From: Paraliobacillus quinghaiensis
Lineage (GTDB): Bacteria; Bacillota; Bacilli; Bacillales; Amphibacillaceae
Assembly: GCF_003426025.1 (NCBI RefSeq)
Contig: NZ_QJSH01000017.1
Span: 1 to 59,440, forward strand
Direction of reading: 5' to 3'
Length of the DNA: 59,440 nt
The notes under the pieces are model-generated. The model was not told where the DNA came from, did not search any database, and saw nothing but the letters and a program-made list of their open reading frames with translations. Within the stretch, counting starts at the first letter, position 1, and each line of letters starts with the position of its first letter. This document shows positions 35,115 to 44,929 of this stretch, one piece after another. The position numbers and the translations under genes were made by a program.

Positions 35115-35593
35115 TAAAAGCCACCCCACTGAATAATGATTGTTTTAATGATTGCTATAACAAATGCTGAAAATGTACCGAATAAAATGACTGATCCAGC
35201 TAATTTAAACATGTTGCCACCAACGCCTAGTACTAAACCTTCTGATCGGTGTTCAATGGCTGCTGAAATCACAGCATTTCCAAATCCAGTAATCGGAACT
35301 GCTGAGCCAGCTCCACCAAATTGCGCTATCCGATCATATACACCAAACCCTGTAAGAAGCATGGAAATAAAGATCATTGTCGCTACAGTAGGGTTGCTTG
35401 CTGTTTGTTCAGTAAAATCAAAGTTGTAGATATAGAACAATGAGATTGCCTGACCAATCATACAAATTATTCCACCGGTTATAAATGCTTTAACGCAATT
35501 TTTAAGTATAGGTCTTTTTGTTTCTCGATCCATTTCAAATGTTTGGTATTCTTGTTGAACAGGTGTCAAATTCTTTTTTTTGTTATTCGCCAT
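35114..35593 (-). CDS. spoVAC: Stage V sporulation protein AC (SpoVAC)
   Basis: Membrane subunit of the dipicolinate channel; B. subtilis SpoVAC is reported to act as a mechanosensitive channel. 159 residues from ATG 35593 (MANNKKKN) with GAGG upstream; an in-frame ATG 21 bases earlier lacks one. Highly conserved segments are visible: FITGGIICMIGQAISLFYIY, ASNPTVATMIFISMLLTGFG, and GLVLGVGGNMFKLAGSVILF. Four membrane helices are predicted. It leads the spoVAC-spoVAD pair, presumably forespore-expressed. Confidence 0.94.
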   Translation of the reverse strand: MANNKKKNLTPVQQEYQTFEMDRETKRPILKNCVKAFITGGIICMIGQAISLFYIYNFDFTEQTASNPTVATMIFISMLLTGFGVYDRIAQFGGAGSAVPITGFGNAVISAAIEHRSEGLVLGVGGNMFKLAGSVILFGTFSAFVIAIIKTIIIQWGGF

Positions 35594-35670
35594 GGGAATG
35601 GACCTCGCTTTCATTATGTCTTAATAGATTTAAAAGGGTTGGACATTATCCAACCCTATATAAAACAATT

Positions 35671-35874
35671 TCATTCTTTATATTGTGGTTCTTCTGCTTC
35701 AATCTCTTGAACGCGTGGAGAAACACTGTCTACTAATTGTTGTACTTGTTGAGCGGCATTTTGATACATTTGTTTTGCTTGTTGATTTTCAGCTGCTAAA
35801 GAAAATCCTTCAAAGCTGGCTTGAGCACTTTTTAAGTTGGCCATTGTTGTTTTCAGGTCACTTGCTACAGTCAT
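35671..35874 (-). CDS. DUF1657 small protein (first copy)
   Basis: 67 residues from ATG 35874 (MTVASDLKTTMANLKSAQAS), helical and soluble, with AGGAG 9 bases upstream. An in-frame ATG 66 bases earlier has no ribosome site. It is the first gene of the spoVA2-like cluster, 77 bases before spoVAC, and is related to the DUF1657 gene at 33867. Function unknown. Confidence 0.85.
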   Translation of the reverse strand: MTVASDLKTTMANLKSAQASFEGFSLAAENQQAKQMYQNAAQQVQQLVDSVSPRVQEIEAEEPQYKE

Positions 35875-36085
35875 AATGATCGCTCCTAGTAAGTTTGTGA
35901 TACACGTTATAGAATAACTCAAATAATCGTTATTATTCATAAGGGAAAATCATTATATTTTTTGGGGAATCATAGGAATTCGAGTCGAAAAATAAATATT
36001 TCAATGCTATAATAGTAAAAAATTAGAACATGTTATTTAAGAAATTCGTTATAAACTACTCATATAAAGAATAGAAGGGGATAAA

Positions 36086-36727
36086 TTGAACGATAAAATA
36101 ACGAAACCAAAAGTGCTAGGTGAGTTAAGAAACGCAACATTTTGGGACGTGTATGATGAAACCGATCCTTATATAAAAAATGTGATTATCCAAGATTGTT
36201 CAATAGACCCCGTAACAGCTGAGTCAGTAGAATTTATAGAGGTTATTTTTAGAAATGTCCGATTTGAGCAAACGGGGTTTTCTAAAATGTTTTTGCGAGA
36301 TGTTATATTTGAGAAGTGTGACTTATCTAACGTGCAATTTGAGGAAGCAACACTGCAACGCGTTGTATTTGATAATTGCCAGATGACGGGTATTAACCTT
36401 TCTGAGGGACGCTTTACAAATGTTTCATTTTATCAATGCAATCTTCAATTCGCTATGTTAGGTTATAGTAAGCAAAAGTTGGTAGCATATCAAGATTGTC
36501 TATTAAAGCAAACGGATATCTATGAAAACCTACTGAATAAGGTGAAATTTGAAACCTGTGATATGAATGGAATAAACTTTTCGCATACTGCATTAAATGG
36601 GATTGATCTTAGTAGTTCTTTTTTTGATCATATAACAGTTGGTACAAACAACTTAAAAGGTTGCATAGTTAACCAAGAACAAGCAAAGACACTTTCACTT
36701 TTGTTAGGTTTAGTTGTGAAAGACTAA
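36086..36727 (+). CDS. Pentapeptide-repeat protein
   Basis: 213 residues from a TTG start with AAGGGG upstream. About two thirds is pentapeptide repeat, A(D/N)LxX-like, here often with Phe or Val at the centre: VIFEKCDLSNVQFEEATLQR, VVFDNCQMTGINLSEGRF and MNGINFSHTALNGIDLSSSF. This predicts a right-handed quadrilateral beta-helix. Some family members mimic DNA and protect gyrase from quinolones (Qnr type); most have no known role. Nothing here identifies the target. It stands alone, divergent from the spoVA2-like cluster. Confidence 0.85.
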   Translation: MNDKITKPKVLGELRNATFWDVYDETDPYIKNVIIQDCSIDPVTAESVEFIEVIFRNVRFEQTGFSKMFLRDVIFEKCDLSNVQFEEATLQRVVFDNCQMTGINLSEGRFTNVSFYQCNLQFAMLGYSKQKLVAYQDCLLKQTDIYENLLNKVKFETCDMNGINFSHTALNGIDLSSSFFDHITVGTNNLKGCIVNQEQAKTLSLLLGLVVKD

Positions 36728-36880
36728 TGGATAGTATCAACACCACAGAGGCTAGTCTCTCTTAGAGGTCTTAAATACATAATGAATACATGCTATAATC
36801 ATTATAGACGATAGTGGATTTTTATTTAATATTCATTGAAAGCGCAGACAAAAAAGTTATTATATATAGGGGGAAACCAG

Positions 36881-37606
36881 ATGGACTACAATTACCAAAC
36901 ACCGCGTTATCTTCATGTCATTGAACAGATAAAAACAAAAATAAATGAAGGGGAATTAGAGCCAGGTGAACGCTTACCTTCAGAGACAGAATTTGCTAAA
37001 GTCTTACATGTATCCCGTAATACATTACGAGAGGCACTGCGTATTCTCGAAGAAGAGAATGTGATCATCCGAAAGCATGGGATAGGGACATTTGTTAATA
37101 AAAAACCAGTTTTTTCTGGTGGGATTGAAGAGTTATTTAGTATTACCGATATGATAAAAAGAGAAGGTAAGACACCAGGGACAGATGTACTGTTTACTGG
37201 TTATGTTGATCCACACAGTGATGATATTACAGAGTTGCTGTTGGATAAAACAGAAAAGGTCTATCTTGTGAAAAGAGTTCGTACAGCAGATCAGGAACCA
37301 TTAGTTTATTGTATAGATAAAATTCCTGCCAATTTACTAAGTGAAGGCTATGAATTACATGGTGAGTCAATGCTAACATCTCTACATGAAGATGCTAGTA
37401 TTACGATAAGTTATGCAAAAGCAGATATTAAAACGATCGGATATCATAAAGAAATTTCAGAAATATTGAAGTGTGATTCAGACATACCTTTATTAATTCT
37501 TAAACAAGTTCACTATGACTTAGCTGATAACCCAGTGCTATATTCACTTAATTTCTTTAGATCTGATCAGGTAAGCTTTAATGTATTTAGAAAGCGGATT
37601 TTTTAA
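36881..37606 (+). CDS. GntR/HutC-family transcriptional regulator
   Basis: 241 residues from ATG 36881 with AGGGGG upstream; the 15 codons before it in frame are not protein-like. The winged helix-turn-helix is at about 8-75 (GERLPSETEFAKVLHVSRNT, LREALRILEEENVIIRKHG, IGTFV). A UTRA ligand-binding domain fills about 90-235 (VKRVRTADQEPLVYCIDKIP). It lies 500 bases ahead of the nucleoside operon, whose promoter carries two copies of TTGGACGTC; it is therefore the likely repressor of that operon, responding to a nucleoside-derived effector. The function is inferred from position. Confidence 0.85.
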   Translation: MDYNYQTPRYLHVIEQIKTKINEGELEPGERLPSETEFAKVLHVSRNTLREALRILEEENVIIRKHGIGTFVNKKPVFSGGIEELFSITDMIKREGKTPGTDVLFTGYVDPHSDDITELLLDKTEKVYLVKRVRTADQEPLVYCIDKIPANLLSEGYELHGESMLTSLHEDASITISYAKADIKTIGYHKEISEILKCDSDIPLLILKQVHYDLADNPVLYSLNFFRSDQVSFNVFRKRIF

Positions 37607-37944
37607 ATGTTTTATACAAATCTGAACTTGATAACTAATTGGTCTGCTAATGACAAGTTGGTGTCAGGTTTTTTTGTGTTTTGTTTACTATTCTAAATGC
37701 GGACTTGATATAAAATGCGCAATAACTAATAAGTTCTGTGGGCCTTAATCAGTCTTTTATTATGAAAATAACGCAACTGTGATCCCTTTTATTTAGTTAG
37801 GCAGATTGGCGGTTCCTCATTCCGCTATCCAATATTACTTGCTTCCTTAGCGAGTATGTCTAAGACTTTATTACGCATTGTATATAAATTGTGTCATAAG
37901 CAACAATCTTTTAGAAAGCAATAAAAGGAAAAGTAAAATAACGG

Positions 37945-38028
37945 TTGACTTGTTGGACGTCTAACCTATACAATATATTTATAGTACCTGTAAAGGGTTA
38001 CATTAAGTTTTAGTTGTTGGACGTCCTA
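37945..38028 (+). promoter_or_regulatory. Promoter and two candidate operators of the nucleoside operon
   Basis: TTGACT (37945-37950) is followed after 16-18 bases by TATACA/TACAAT (37967-37974). The spacer contains TTGGACGTCTAA (37953-37964); a second copy, TTGGACGTCCTA, lies at 38017-38028, about 64 bases or six helical turns away. Both are near-palindromes around GACGTC. A repressor at the first would block RNA polymerase, and pairing with the second would allow a loop. The adjacent GntR protein is the natural candidate. The rest of 37607-37944 holds no gene; a weak terminator-like hairpin lies at about 37623-37675. Confidence 0.7.
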
Positions 38029-38112
38029 TCACATAAAGACAAATATGAATAGTTCTCCAATACTTGATCATATTAAAAAAAGCTATATAAAAATAGAAAG
38101 AGAGTGACAGCG

Positions 38113-39309
38113 ATGAATTTTTTGTGGGGGATTTTCGGTATACTTGTAGTATTGTCAATTGCATTTCTTTTTTCAACTAAAAAGAAAGCGATTAATTTAA
38201 GGACTATTCTTGGTGGTTTATCCATTCAGATTTTCTTTGCCTTTATTGTTTTGAAATGGGAAACAGGTAGGGAAGGTTTAAAATGGTTCACATTACGTGT
38301 GCAAGACGTAATAGATTATGCAAATGAAGGAATTGGCTTTTTGTTTGGCTCATTAGCTAATAGTGATGAATTCGGTACTATTTTTGCATTTCATATTTTA
38401 CCAATTATTATTTTCTTTTCAGCACTGATTTCCGTATTATATTACTTAGGGATTATGCAGTGGTTTATTAAAATTGTTGGTGGTGGTTTAGCAAAGTTAT
38501 TAGGTACAAGTAAATCAGAATCAATGTCAGCGGCGGCAAATATTTTTGTTGGTCAAACTGAGGCGCCTCTTGTAGTACGACCTTTCATTGCTAAAATGAC
38601 AAACTCAGAGTTATTTGCAGTTATGACTGGTGGACTTGCTTCTGTTGCTGGTTCAGTATTGATTGGTTATTCTTTGTTGGGTGTACCATTAGAGTATCTG
38701 TTAGCTGCTAGTTTCATGGCTGCGCCAGCAGGTCTAATAATGGCCAAAATCATGATTCCAGAAACAGAAAAATCAGAGACAACAGATAAAATTGAATTAG
38801 AGAAAGATTCAGATACAGTAAACGTTATAGATGCAGCAGCAAAAGGTGCTTCAGATGGTTTAAGCCTTGCCTTAAATGTAGGGGCAATGTTATTAGCATT
38901 TATCGCATTAATTGCATTAATTAATGGGATCCTTGGTATTTTCGGAGGGATCACATTACAAGATATTCTTGGGTATATCTTCTCACCACTAGCATTTGCA
39001 ATTGGTGTACCATGGTCAGAGGCAGTTACAGCAGGAAGTTTTATTGGGCAGAAAATTGTCCTAAATGAATTTGTTGCCTATGCAGATTTTGCTTTAGAAA
39101 TGGATTCCTTATCAGCTAAAACAAATCTAATTGTTAGTTTTGCGTTATGTGGTTTTGCAAACCTTAGTTCTATGGCTATATTATTAGGTGGATTAGGTAG
39201 CTTAGCTCCAAATAGAAGAAAAGATATTGCAAGGTTGGGTATAAGAGCTGTAGCGGCAGGTGTTCTAGCTTCATTACTAAGTGCAGCAGTTGCAGGGATG
39301 TTCTTCTAA
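38113..39309 (+). CDS. nupC: NupC-family nucleoside transporter
   Basis: Concentrative nucleoside:cation symporter of 398 residues in the membrane. From ATG 38113 ([11 protein letters not shown]), with AGAGAG upstream; GTG three codons earlier is possible. Family motifs are clear: [20 protein letters not shown] (nucleoside binding), [19 protein letters not shown], and [20 protein letters not shown] near the C terminus. Eight or more membrane helices. It is the first gene of the operon that takes up and degrades nucleosides. Substrate preference is not evident. Confidence 0.92.
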   Translation: MNFLWGIFGILVVLSIAFLFSTKKKAINLRTILGGLSIQIFFAFIVLKWETGREGLKWFTLRVQDVIDYANEGIGFLFGSLANSDEFGTIFAFHILPIIIFFSALISVLYYLGIMQWFIKIVGGGLAKLLGTSKSESMSAAANIFVGQTEAPLVVRPFIAKMTNSELFAVMTGGLASVAGSVLIGYSLLGVPLEYLLAASFMAAPAGLIMAKIMIPETEKSETTDKIELEKDSDTVNVIDAAAKGASDGLSLALNVGAMLLAFIALIALINGILGIFGGITLQDILGYIFSPLAFAIGVPWSEAVTAGSFIGQKIVLNEFVAYADFALEMDSLSAKTNLIVSFALCGFANLSSMAILLGGLGSLAPNRRKDIARLGIRAVAAGVLASLLSAAVAGMFF

Positions 39310-39329
39310 AATAGAAAGGATGATGAATG

Positions 39330-40634
39330 ATGAGAATGGTTGATATTATTGCCAAAAAAAGAGATGGTCAAGCGTTGACAAAAGAGGAGATTGATTTTGT
39401 AATTGCAGGGTACACAAATGATGAGGTTCCAGATTATCAGATGTCTGCATTATCAATGGCACTTTACTTTCAAGGTATGACAACGGAAGAAAGAGTTAAT
39501 TTAACAATGGCGATGGTTGAATCAGGTGACCAGATTGATTTATCTGATATTGAGGGGATTAAAGTAGATAAACATAGTACTGGTGGTGTTGGCGATACAA
39601 CTACACTTATCCTGGCGCCACTCGTAGCGGCTCTTGATGTTCCGGTAGCCAAAATGTCAGGTCGTGGTTTAGGACATACAGGTGGAACAATTGATAAACT
39701 TGAATCAATTGAAGGTTTTCAAGTCGAATTAGACGGGGAAACATTTAATGAGTTAGTAAATAAAAATAAAATAGCAGTTGTAGGTCAAAGTGGGAATTTA
39801 ACTCCTGCGGATAAGAAACTTTATAGTTTACGTGATGTGACAGCAACGGTCAATTCGATTCCACTTATTGCAAGTTCCATTATGAGTAAAAAAATCGCAT
39901 CTGGTGCAGACGCAATCGTCTTAGACGTTAAGACTGGTTCAGGTGCATTTATGAAAGATATGGATGATGCGAAAGAATTAGCAGAAGCAATGGTTCGGAT
40001 TGGTAATGGAGCAGGTCGGAATACAATTGCGGTTATCTCGGATATGAATCAGCCACTTGGTTTTGCTATCGGTAATGCATTAGAGGTGAAGGAAGCAATT
40101 GACACACTAAGAGGTAATGGTCCTGAAGATTTACATGAATTATGCTTAACACTCGGAAGTCAAATGGTTTATCTAGCGGGTAAAGCAGATTCCATTGAAG
40201 ATGCTCGCGCTAAATTAGAAGATGCAATCAGTTCAGGTCGAGCAATTGAGAAATTCAAAACATTTATCGCATCACAAGGCGGGGATGCATCTGTTGTTGA
40301 TGAACCAAATAAATTACCTACTGCAGCTTACAAATATGAAGTGAAAGCAAAAGAAACTGGCTATATTTCAGAGATTATCGCAGATGAAATTGGGATTGCT
40401 GCTAGTATGTTAGGTGCAGGGCGTATTACAAAGGAATCAGAAATAGACTTAGCTGTCGGCTTAGTTTTACAGAAAAAAGTTGGAGACAAAGTACAAAAAG
40501 GTGATACCCTTGTTGTGATTCATAGTAATCAGGAAGCAGTAGATGAGGTAGAAGTGAAAATCCAAGAATCTTACAGCATTTCTACAGAAATAGTTGAGCC
40601 GAAACAATTGGTTTATGGAGTAATTGATAAATAA
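39330..40634 (+). CDS. pdp: Pyrimidine-nucleoside phosphorylase
   Basis: Splits uridine, deoxyuridine and thymidine with phosphate to the base and (deoxy)ribose-1-phosphate. 434 residues. The signature [18 protein letters not shown] lies near residue 110; [13 protein letters not shown] and [11 protein letters not shown] are the phosphate and potassium regions. The C-terminal barrel-sandwich hybrid domain ([18 protein letters not shown]) is present. The start at 39330 ([10 protein letters not shown]) matches B. subtilis Pdp; a second ATG lies directly before it. Feeds deoB. Confidence 0.95.
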   Translation: MRMVDIIAKKRDGQALTKEEIDFVIAGYTNDEVPDYQMSALSMALYFQGMTTEERVNLTMAMVESGDQIDLSDIEGIKVDKHSTGGVGDTTTLILAPLVAALDVPVAKMSGRGLGHTGGTIDKLESIEGFQVELDGETFNELVNKNKIAVVGQSGNLTPADKKLYSLRDVTATVNSIPLIASSIMSKKIASGADAIVLDVKTGSGAFMKDMDDAKELAEAMVRIGNGAGRNTIAVISDMNQPLGFAIGNALEVKEAIDTLRGNGPEDLHELCLTLGSQMVYLAGKADSIEDARAKLEDAISSGRAIEKFKTFIASQGGDASVVDEPNKLPTAAYKYEVKAKETGYISEIIADEIGIAASMLGAGRITKESEIDLAVGLVLQKKVGDKVQKGDTLVVIHSNQEAVDEVEVKIQESYSISTEIVEPKQLVYGVIDK

Positions 40635-40674
40635 AATTTCAGGTAGTTTAAAATGTAATAATAGGAGAGACATG

Positions 40675-40839
40675 ATGAAGGAAATAATATTAGCTTTAGT
40701 AGCAGGTATAGCCGTAGGTGTTGTATTTAAATTTTTAAGATTACCATTACCAGCTCCACCAGTATTAGCAGGAGTTATTGGTATTGCAGGTGTATACCTC
40801 GGTGGAATGATAGCGGATCAAATAAAAACATTATTTTAG
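40675..40839 (+). CDS. XapX-domain small membrane protein
   Basis: 54 residues with two hydrophobic helices, ILALVAGIAVGVVFKFLRLP and then PPVLAGVIGIAGVYLGGMIA. The APPVLAG turn between them is the XapX (DUF1427) hallmark. AGGAGAG lies just upstream; the ATG one codon earlier could also be used. It sits between pdp and deoB in the nucleoside operon, so a link to nucleoside transport is plausible, but the family's function is unknown. Confidence 0.85.
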   Translation: MKEIILALVAGIAVGVVFKFLRLPLPAPPVLAGVIGIAGVYLGGMIADQIKTLF

Positions 40840-40876
40840 AATAGAAATCAATTGGTGAGAGAAAGGATGATGAACT

Positions 40877-42061
40877 GTGAGTGTACCATTTAAACGTGTA
40901 TTTCTAGTTGTGTTGGATTCTGTAGGAATTGGTGAAGCTCCGGATGCCTCAGAATTTGGTGATGAAGGTTCGGATACGCTAGGGCATATTGCTGCACACA
41001 TGGGCGGGCTAAATATGCCAGCAATGGGTAAATTGGGCTTGAGTAATATTCGTGAAATTCAAGGAATTGAGAAGGCAGAAAAACCACTTGCTTATTATAC
41101 AAAAATGCAAGAAGCCTCTAATGGGAAAGATACGATGACTGGTCATTGGGAAATCATGGGGCTGCACATTGATCAACCTTTCCAAACATTTCCTGATGGT
41201 TTTCCAGATGATTTATTAAAAGAGATTGAAGAGAAGACTGGACGCAAGATTATTGGAAATAAACCAGCTTCTGGAACTGAAATTATGCAAGAATTAGGAC
41301 AAGAGCATATGGAAACAGGCGCTTTAATTGTGTATACTTCAGCTGATTCTGTCTTGCAAATAGCGGCTCATGAAGATATTATTCCAATTGAAGAGCAATA
41401 TGAAATTTGTGAAATCGCACGAAGCCTAACAAAGAATGAAAAATACATGGTAGGACGTGTTATTGCACGCCCGTTTGTTGGAGAGCCTGGAGCTTTTGAA
41501 CGTACTTCTAATCGTCACGATTATGCGCTAAAACCTTTTGGGCGTACAGTTATGAATGAGTTAAAAGACAATGGGAATGACGTTGTCGCACTAGGTAAGA
41601 TCGCGGATATTTATGATGGTGAAGGTGTAACGGAGTCTATTCGAACAGATGATAATGACGATGGTATGGAGAAATTCATCCAGTCAATGGATAAAGATTT
41701 CCACGGGTTGAATTTCTTGAATTTAGTTGATTTTGATGCGAAATATGGGCATAGACGTGATCCACAAGGTTATGGTGTTGCCTTAGAAACTTTCGATAAA
41801 CGCTTGCCAGAAGTATTGCAAAAACTAAAAGAAGATGATTTACTAATACTCACAGCCGATCACGGAAATGACCCAGTACATCATGGAACTGATCATACAC
41901 GAGAATTTGTACCGCTTCTTGTGCATCATAAAGGAATAGAAACAGGTAAAGAATTGGCAATACGCAAGACATTCGCAGATATTGGTGCAACTATCGCAGA
42001 TAATTTTGGAACGAAAATGCCTGATTATGGGCAAAGCTTTTTACAAGACCTGAAAAAATAA
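40877..42061 (+). CDS. deoB: Phosphopentomutase
   Basis: Moves phosphate between C1 and C5 of ribose or deoxyribose, so linking the phosphorylases to DeoC and central metabolism. 394 residues, alkaline-phosphatase superfamily. Metal-binding and catalytic blocks are seen: [12 protein letters not shown] near the start, [12 protein letters not shown] with the catalytic Thr, and [20 protein letters not shown] near 325-345. GTG start with AAAGGATG upstream. The gene lies 6-12 bases before punA. Confidence 0.96.
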   Translation: MSVPFKRVFLVVLDSVGIGEAPDASEFGDEGSDTLGHIAAHMGGLNMPAMGKLGLSNIREIQGIEKAEKPLAYYTKMQEASNGKDTMTGHWEIMGLHIDQPFQTFPDGFPDDLLKEIEEKTGRKIIGNKPASGTEIMQELGQEHMETGALIVYTSADSVLQIAAHEDIIPIEEQYEICEIARSLTKNEKYMVGRVIARPFVGEPGAFERTSNRHDYALKPFGRTVMNELKDNGNDVVALGKIADIYDGEGVTESIRTDDNDDGMEKFIQSMDKDFHGLNFLNLVDFDAKYGHRRDPQGYGVALETFDKRLPEVLQKLKEDDLLILTADHGNDPVHHGTDHTREFVPLLVHHKGIETGKELAIRKTFADIGATIADNFGTKMPDYGQSFLQDLKK

Positions 42062-42073
42062 GGAGGAGTGTAT

Positions 42074-42907
42074 ATGCAAATCAACCAAATCAATGAGGCA
42101 ACTTCCTTTATTAAGGATAAAATTTCTGACCTTCCTAAAGTAGGACTTATTCTAGGATCGGGTTTAGGGATGCTTGCTGATGAAATCGAAAATCCAGTAA
42201 AAATTAAGTATGACGAGATTCCGGGTTTTCCAACTTCTACAGTAGAAGGACATGCAGGGCAACTAGTTAGTGGACAATTAAAAGGGTTACCTGTACTTGC
42301 AATGCAAGGAAGATTTCACTTTTATGAAGGGTACGGCTTAGATGCTGTTACATTCCCTGTTCGTGTAATGAAAGCTTTAGGTGTAGAAAAATTAGTCGTT
42401 ACGAATGCAGCTGGAGGAGTGAATCCTAATCTAGTTCCAGGTGACTTAATGTTAATTACAGATCATATAAATAATACAAGTCAAAATCCATTAATGGGTC
42501 CAAACGATTCTGATCTTGGCGTTCGCTTTCCAGACATGTCAACAGCTTATGATCGTGACTTGCAAAATGTTGCCCGTAGTGCAGCAAGTGAGTTAGATAT
42601 GAACTTAAAAGAAGGTGTTTATGTTTGGAACACTGGACCAAGTTATGAAACACCAGCTGAGATAAAAATGTTGCAAACTGTAGGTGGGGATGCAGTTGGT
42701 ATGTCAACAGTACCGGAAGTTATTGTAGCACGTCATGCTGGTATAGACTGTTTAGGAATTTCATGTATCTCAAATATGGCTGCTGGAATTCTAGACCAAC
42801 CACTATCTCATGATGAAGTAATTGAAACGACAGAAAATGTAAGACAGACATTTCTCGACTTTGTAAAAGAAGTATTACTACGTATTTCTAATGGTGAAGG
42901 GCGTTAA
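42074..42907 (+). CDS. punA: Purine-nucleoside phosphorylase (PunA type)
   Basis: Cleaves guanosine, inosine and deoxy forms to the base and (deoxy)ribose-1-phosphate. 277 residues, trimeric low-molecular-mass type. Motifs: LGSGLGMLAD (phosphate), GHAGQL, VTNAAGGVNPNLVPGDLM, and AVGMSTVPEVIVARHAG. AAGGAGG lies 7 bases before ATG 42074, so the earlier GTG at 42068 is not used. Fits the salvage route with pdp, deoB and deoC. Confidence 0.94.
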   Translation: MQINQINEATSFIKDKISDLPKVGLILGSGLGMLADEIENPVKIKYDEIPGFPTSTVEGHAGQLVSGQLKGLPVLAMQGRFHFYEGYGLDAVTFPVRVMKALGVEKLVVTNAAGGVNPNLVPGDLMLITDHINNTSQNPLMGPNDSDLGVRFPDMSTAYDRDLQNVARSAASELDMNLKEGVYVWNTGPSYETPAEIKMLQTVGGDAVGMSTVPEVIVARHAGIDCLGISCISNMAAGILDQPLSHDEVIETTENVRQTFLDFVKEVLLRISNGEGR

Positions 42908-42925
42908 TTTTATTCCTATTTCTAA

Positions 42926-43342
<417 letters not shown>

Positions 43343-43356
43343 TGGAGGGAAACTAA

Positions 43357-44028
43357 ATGGTAAATCAAATAGCAAATAAGATCGACCATACAGCATTAAA
43401 AGCTGATACAACTAGCGATCAAATCAAAACACTGTGTGAAGAAGCAAAAACACATGGCTTCTTCTCAGTTTGTGTTAACCCAACATGGGTAAAAGAAGCA
43501 GCAAAGTTATTAGCTGGTTCTGATGTAGCTGTTTGTACAGTAATTGGCTTTCCATTGGGTGCATCTACTTCAGCTGTAAAAGCTCTGGAAACAAAAGATG
43601 CGATTGAAAATGGAGCTACTGAGGTTGATATGGTTATCAATGTTGGTGAATTGAAAGATGGCAATGTTGATGCTGTGAAATCTGATATAGCAGCAGTTGT
43701 TAATGCAGCAAAAGGACATGCACTTGTTAAAGTAATTATTGAAACAAGCTTATTAACAGATGCTGAAAAAGAAACAGCATGTAAGCTTGCTGTTGAAGCT
43801 GGCACAGATTATGTTAAAACATCAACAGGATTTTCTACAGGTGGAGCAACAGTTGAAGATATCCAGTTAATGCGTAAGACAGTAGGGCCCGATATAGGAG
43901 TGAAAGCTTCTGGTGGCGTACGTGATCAACAAACTGCAGAAGCAATGATTGAAGCAGGTGCAACAAGAATTGGTGCTAGTGCAAGTGTAGCAATCACAAA
44001 GGGCGAGACTTCAACAAGTGATTATTAA
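43357..44028 (+). CDS. deoC: Deoxyribose-phosphate aldolase
   Basis: Cleaves deoxyribose-5-phosphate to acetaldehyde and glyceraldehyde-3-phosphate, the last step of deoxynucleoside breakdown. 223 residues, TIM barrel. The Schiff-base Lys is in [14 protein letters not shown] near residue 152; a second conserved Lys is in [10 protein letters not shown] near 180. GGAGGG precedes the ATG. It ends the operon at a strong terminator. Effectors in other Bacilli are deoxyribose-phosphates made here, which may relieve repression. Confidence 0.96.
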   Translation: MVNQIANKIDHTALKADTTSDQIKTLCEEAKTHGFFSVCVNPTWVKEAAKLLAGSDVAVCTVIGFPLGASTSAVKALETKDAIENGATEVDMVINVGELKDGNVDAVKSDIAAVVNAAKGHALVKVIIETSLLTDAEKETACKLAVEAGTDYVKTSTGFSTGGATVEDIQLMRKTVGPDIGVKASGGVRDQQTAEAMIEAGATRIGASASVAITKGETSTSDY

Positions 44029-44053
44029 TAAAGTTTGCTAAACAGCAAAAGTG

Positions 44054-44094
44054 AAAAAGGATCTACCTTTGTATTTTAAGGTAGATCCTTTTTC
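44054..44094 (+). terminator. Terminator of the nucleoside operon
   Basis: AAAAAGGATCTACCTT and AAGGTAGATCCTTTTT form a perfect 16-bp stem with an 8-base loop and T-run, 26 bases after deoC. The tandem repeat begins right at its end. Confidence 0.88.
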
Positions 44095-44228
44095 GCGCAA
44101 ATATATCGGTCGTCACGCAAATATATCGGTCGTCACGCAAATATATCGGTCGTCACGCAAATATATCGGTCGTCACGCAAATATATCGGTCGTCACGCAA
44201 ATATATCGGTCGTCACGCAAATATATCA
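44094..44228. repeat. 20-bp tandem repeat, six full copies
   Basis: The unit ATATATCGGTCGTCACGCAA starts at 44101, 44121, 44141, 44161, 44181 and 44201 with no visible variation, flanked by a partial unit on each side (CGCGCAA before, ATATATC after). The spacing is about two helical turns. It lies between the convergent deoC terminator and a minus-strand gene. An open frame through it is a by-product of the repeat. There are no spacers, so it is not CRISPR. Confidence 0.92.
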
Positions 44229-44257
44229 AGTAGGATCTACTCAATGGGATGACCTAA

Positions 44258-44710
44258 TTAAGAATAATCACGTTGCTCTTGTATCTCGCCATTTTGCTTA
44301 TGAATAACCACGCCAGTACCTTTATTTTTCGCAATTTCCTTTGCCCGGTCAACTGCTTCTTCTTTCGTATCAAATATATTTGAGGCTTTTTTTGCATCTT
44401 GTGTTTTAACTGCCCATCCACCTTCGTGTACCACAACATGTTCTCGCTTCTTTATCAATTCGGGTCGACTATTTACATCGCCCTCACCTCTGGCACGAAG
44501 TTCCTCATTACTGATTTGATGAACTCGATTAACTTCATCTTCAGTAGCGTTGTCATACCATTCTTTAGCCTGCGTCGTTGCGATAGGTATCGCACGCTCT
44601 TCTTCATATCCTTCATCGACCATCGCATTAGCAATATCAATTGCCTTATTTCGAATAGCTGGATCTAAGTTTTTTAATGATCTAGGAAAATCTTTTTTAT
44701 CCCAAGGCAT
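44258..44710 (-). CDS. ydaT: YdaT-like general-stress protein (DUF2188)
   Basis: 150-residue soluble protein similar to B. subtilis YdaT, a general stress protein. The N-terminal block MPWDKKDFPRSLKNLDPAIR and AMVDEGYEEERAIPIATTQA (a ChaB-like fold) leads to a C-terminal DUF2188 domain (HVVVHEGGWAVKTQDAKKAS, then FDTKEEAVDRAKEIA). Highly charged. AGGAGG precedes the ATG. Upstream on the same strand is a sigma-B-like promoter, in keeping with stress control. Molecular function unknown. Confidence 0.82.
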   Translation of the reverse strand: MPWDKKDFPRSLKNLDPAIRNKAIDIANAMVDEGYEEERAIPIATTQAKEWYDNATEDEVNRVHQISNEELRARGEGDVNSRPELIKKREHVVVHEGGWAVKTQDAKKASNIFDTKEEAVDRAKEIAKNKGTGVVIHKQNGEIQEQRDYS

Positions 44711-44734
44711 TTCAATTCCTCCTTTGTTAAGTTT

Positions 44735-44760
44735 ATTACCTGGATCACAAAAAGCTAAAC
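44735..44760 (-). promoter_or_regulatory. Candidate sigma-B promoter of the ydaT-like gene
   Basis: On the minus strand GTTTAG (44755-44760) and GGTAAT (44735-44740) with a 14-base spacer resemble the sigma-B consensus GTTTAA - GGGTAT. It lies 25 bases before the ATG. Confidence 0.5.
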
Positions 44761-44883
44761 GCTCAATAGTTGTTTATCAGAAATGGAAGCAGTCAATAAT
44801 AAAAAACAACATGCTATACAAAGTCTAATGTGATTATTGTTTATAAGCTTAATTAGCTGTAATCCTTTAATGGATAAAGTACC

Positions 44884-44929
44884 ACATCAAGTGTATTACA
44901 TGACATTTGTCATACCATACACTTGATGT
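44884..44929. promoter_or_regulatory. Nested palindrome upstream of des, candidate DesR site
   Basis: Outer arms ACATCAAGTGTAT (44884-44896) and ATACACTTGATGT (44917-44929) enclose the inner palindrome ATGACATTTGTCAT (44900-44913). The centre is about 65 bases before the likely des transcript start (TATAAT at 44960-44965). In B. subtilis phosphorylated DesR binds upstream of the des -35 region, so this is the likely activation site. Confidence 0.65.

Noticed and set aside
44094-44228. Possible CRISPR array at the 20-bp repeat
   Set aside because: The units abut directly with no spacers, and no cas gene is present in the window.
44051-44233. Open frame through the tandem repeat
   Set aside because: Its protein is purely the repeat translated in rotating frames; it starts inside the deoC terminator and has no support.
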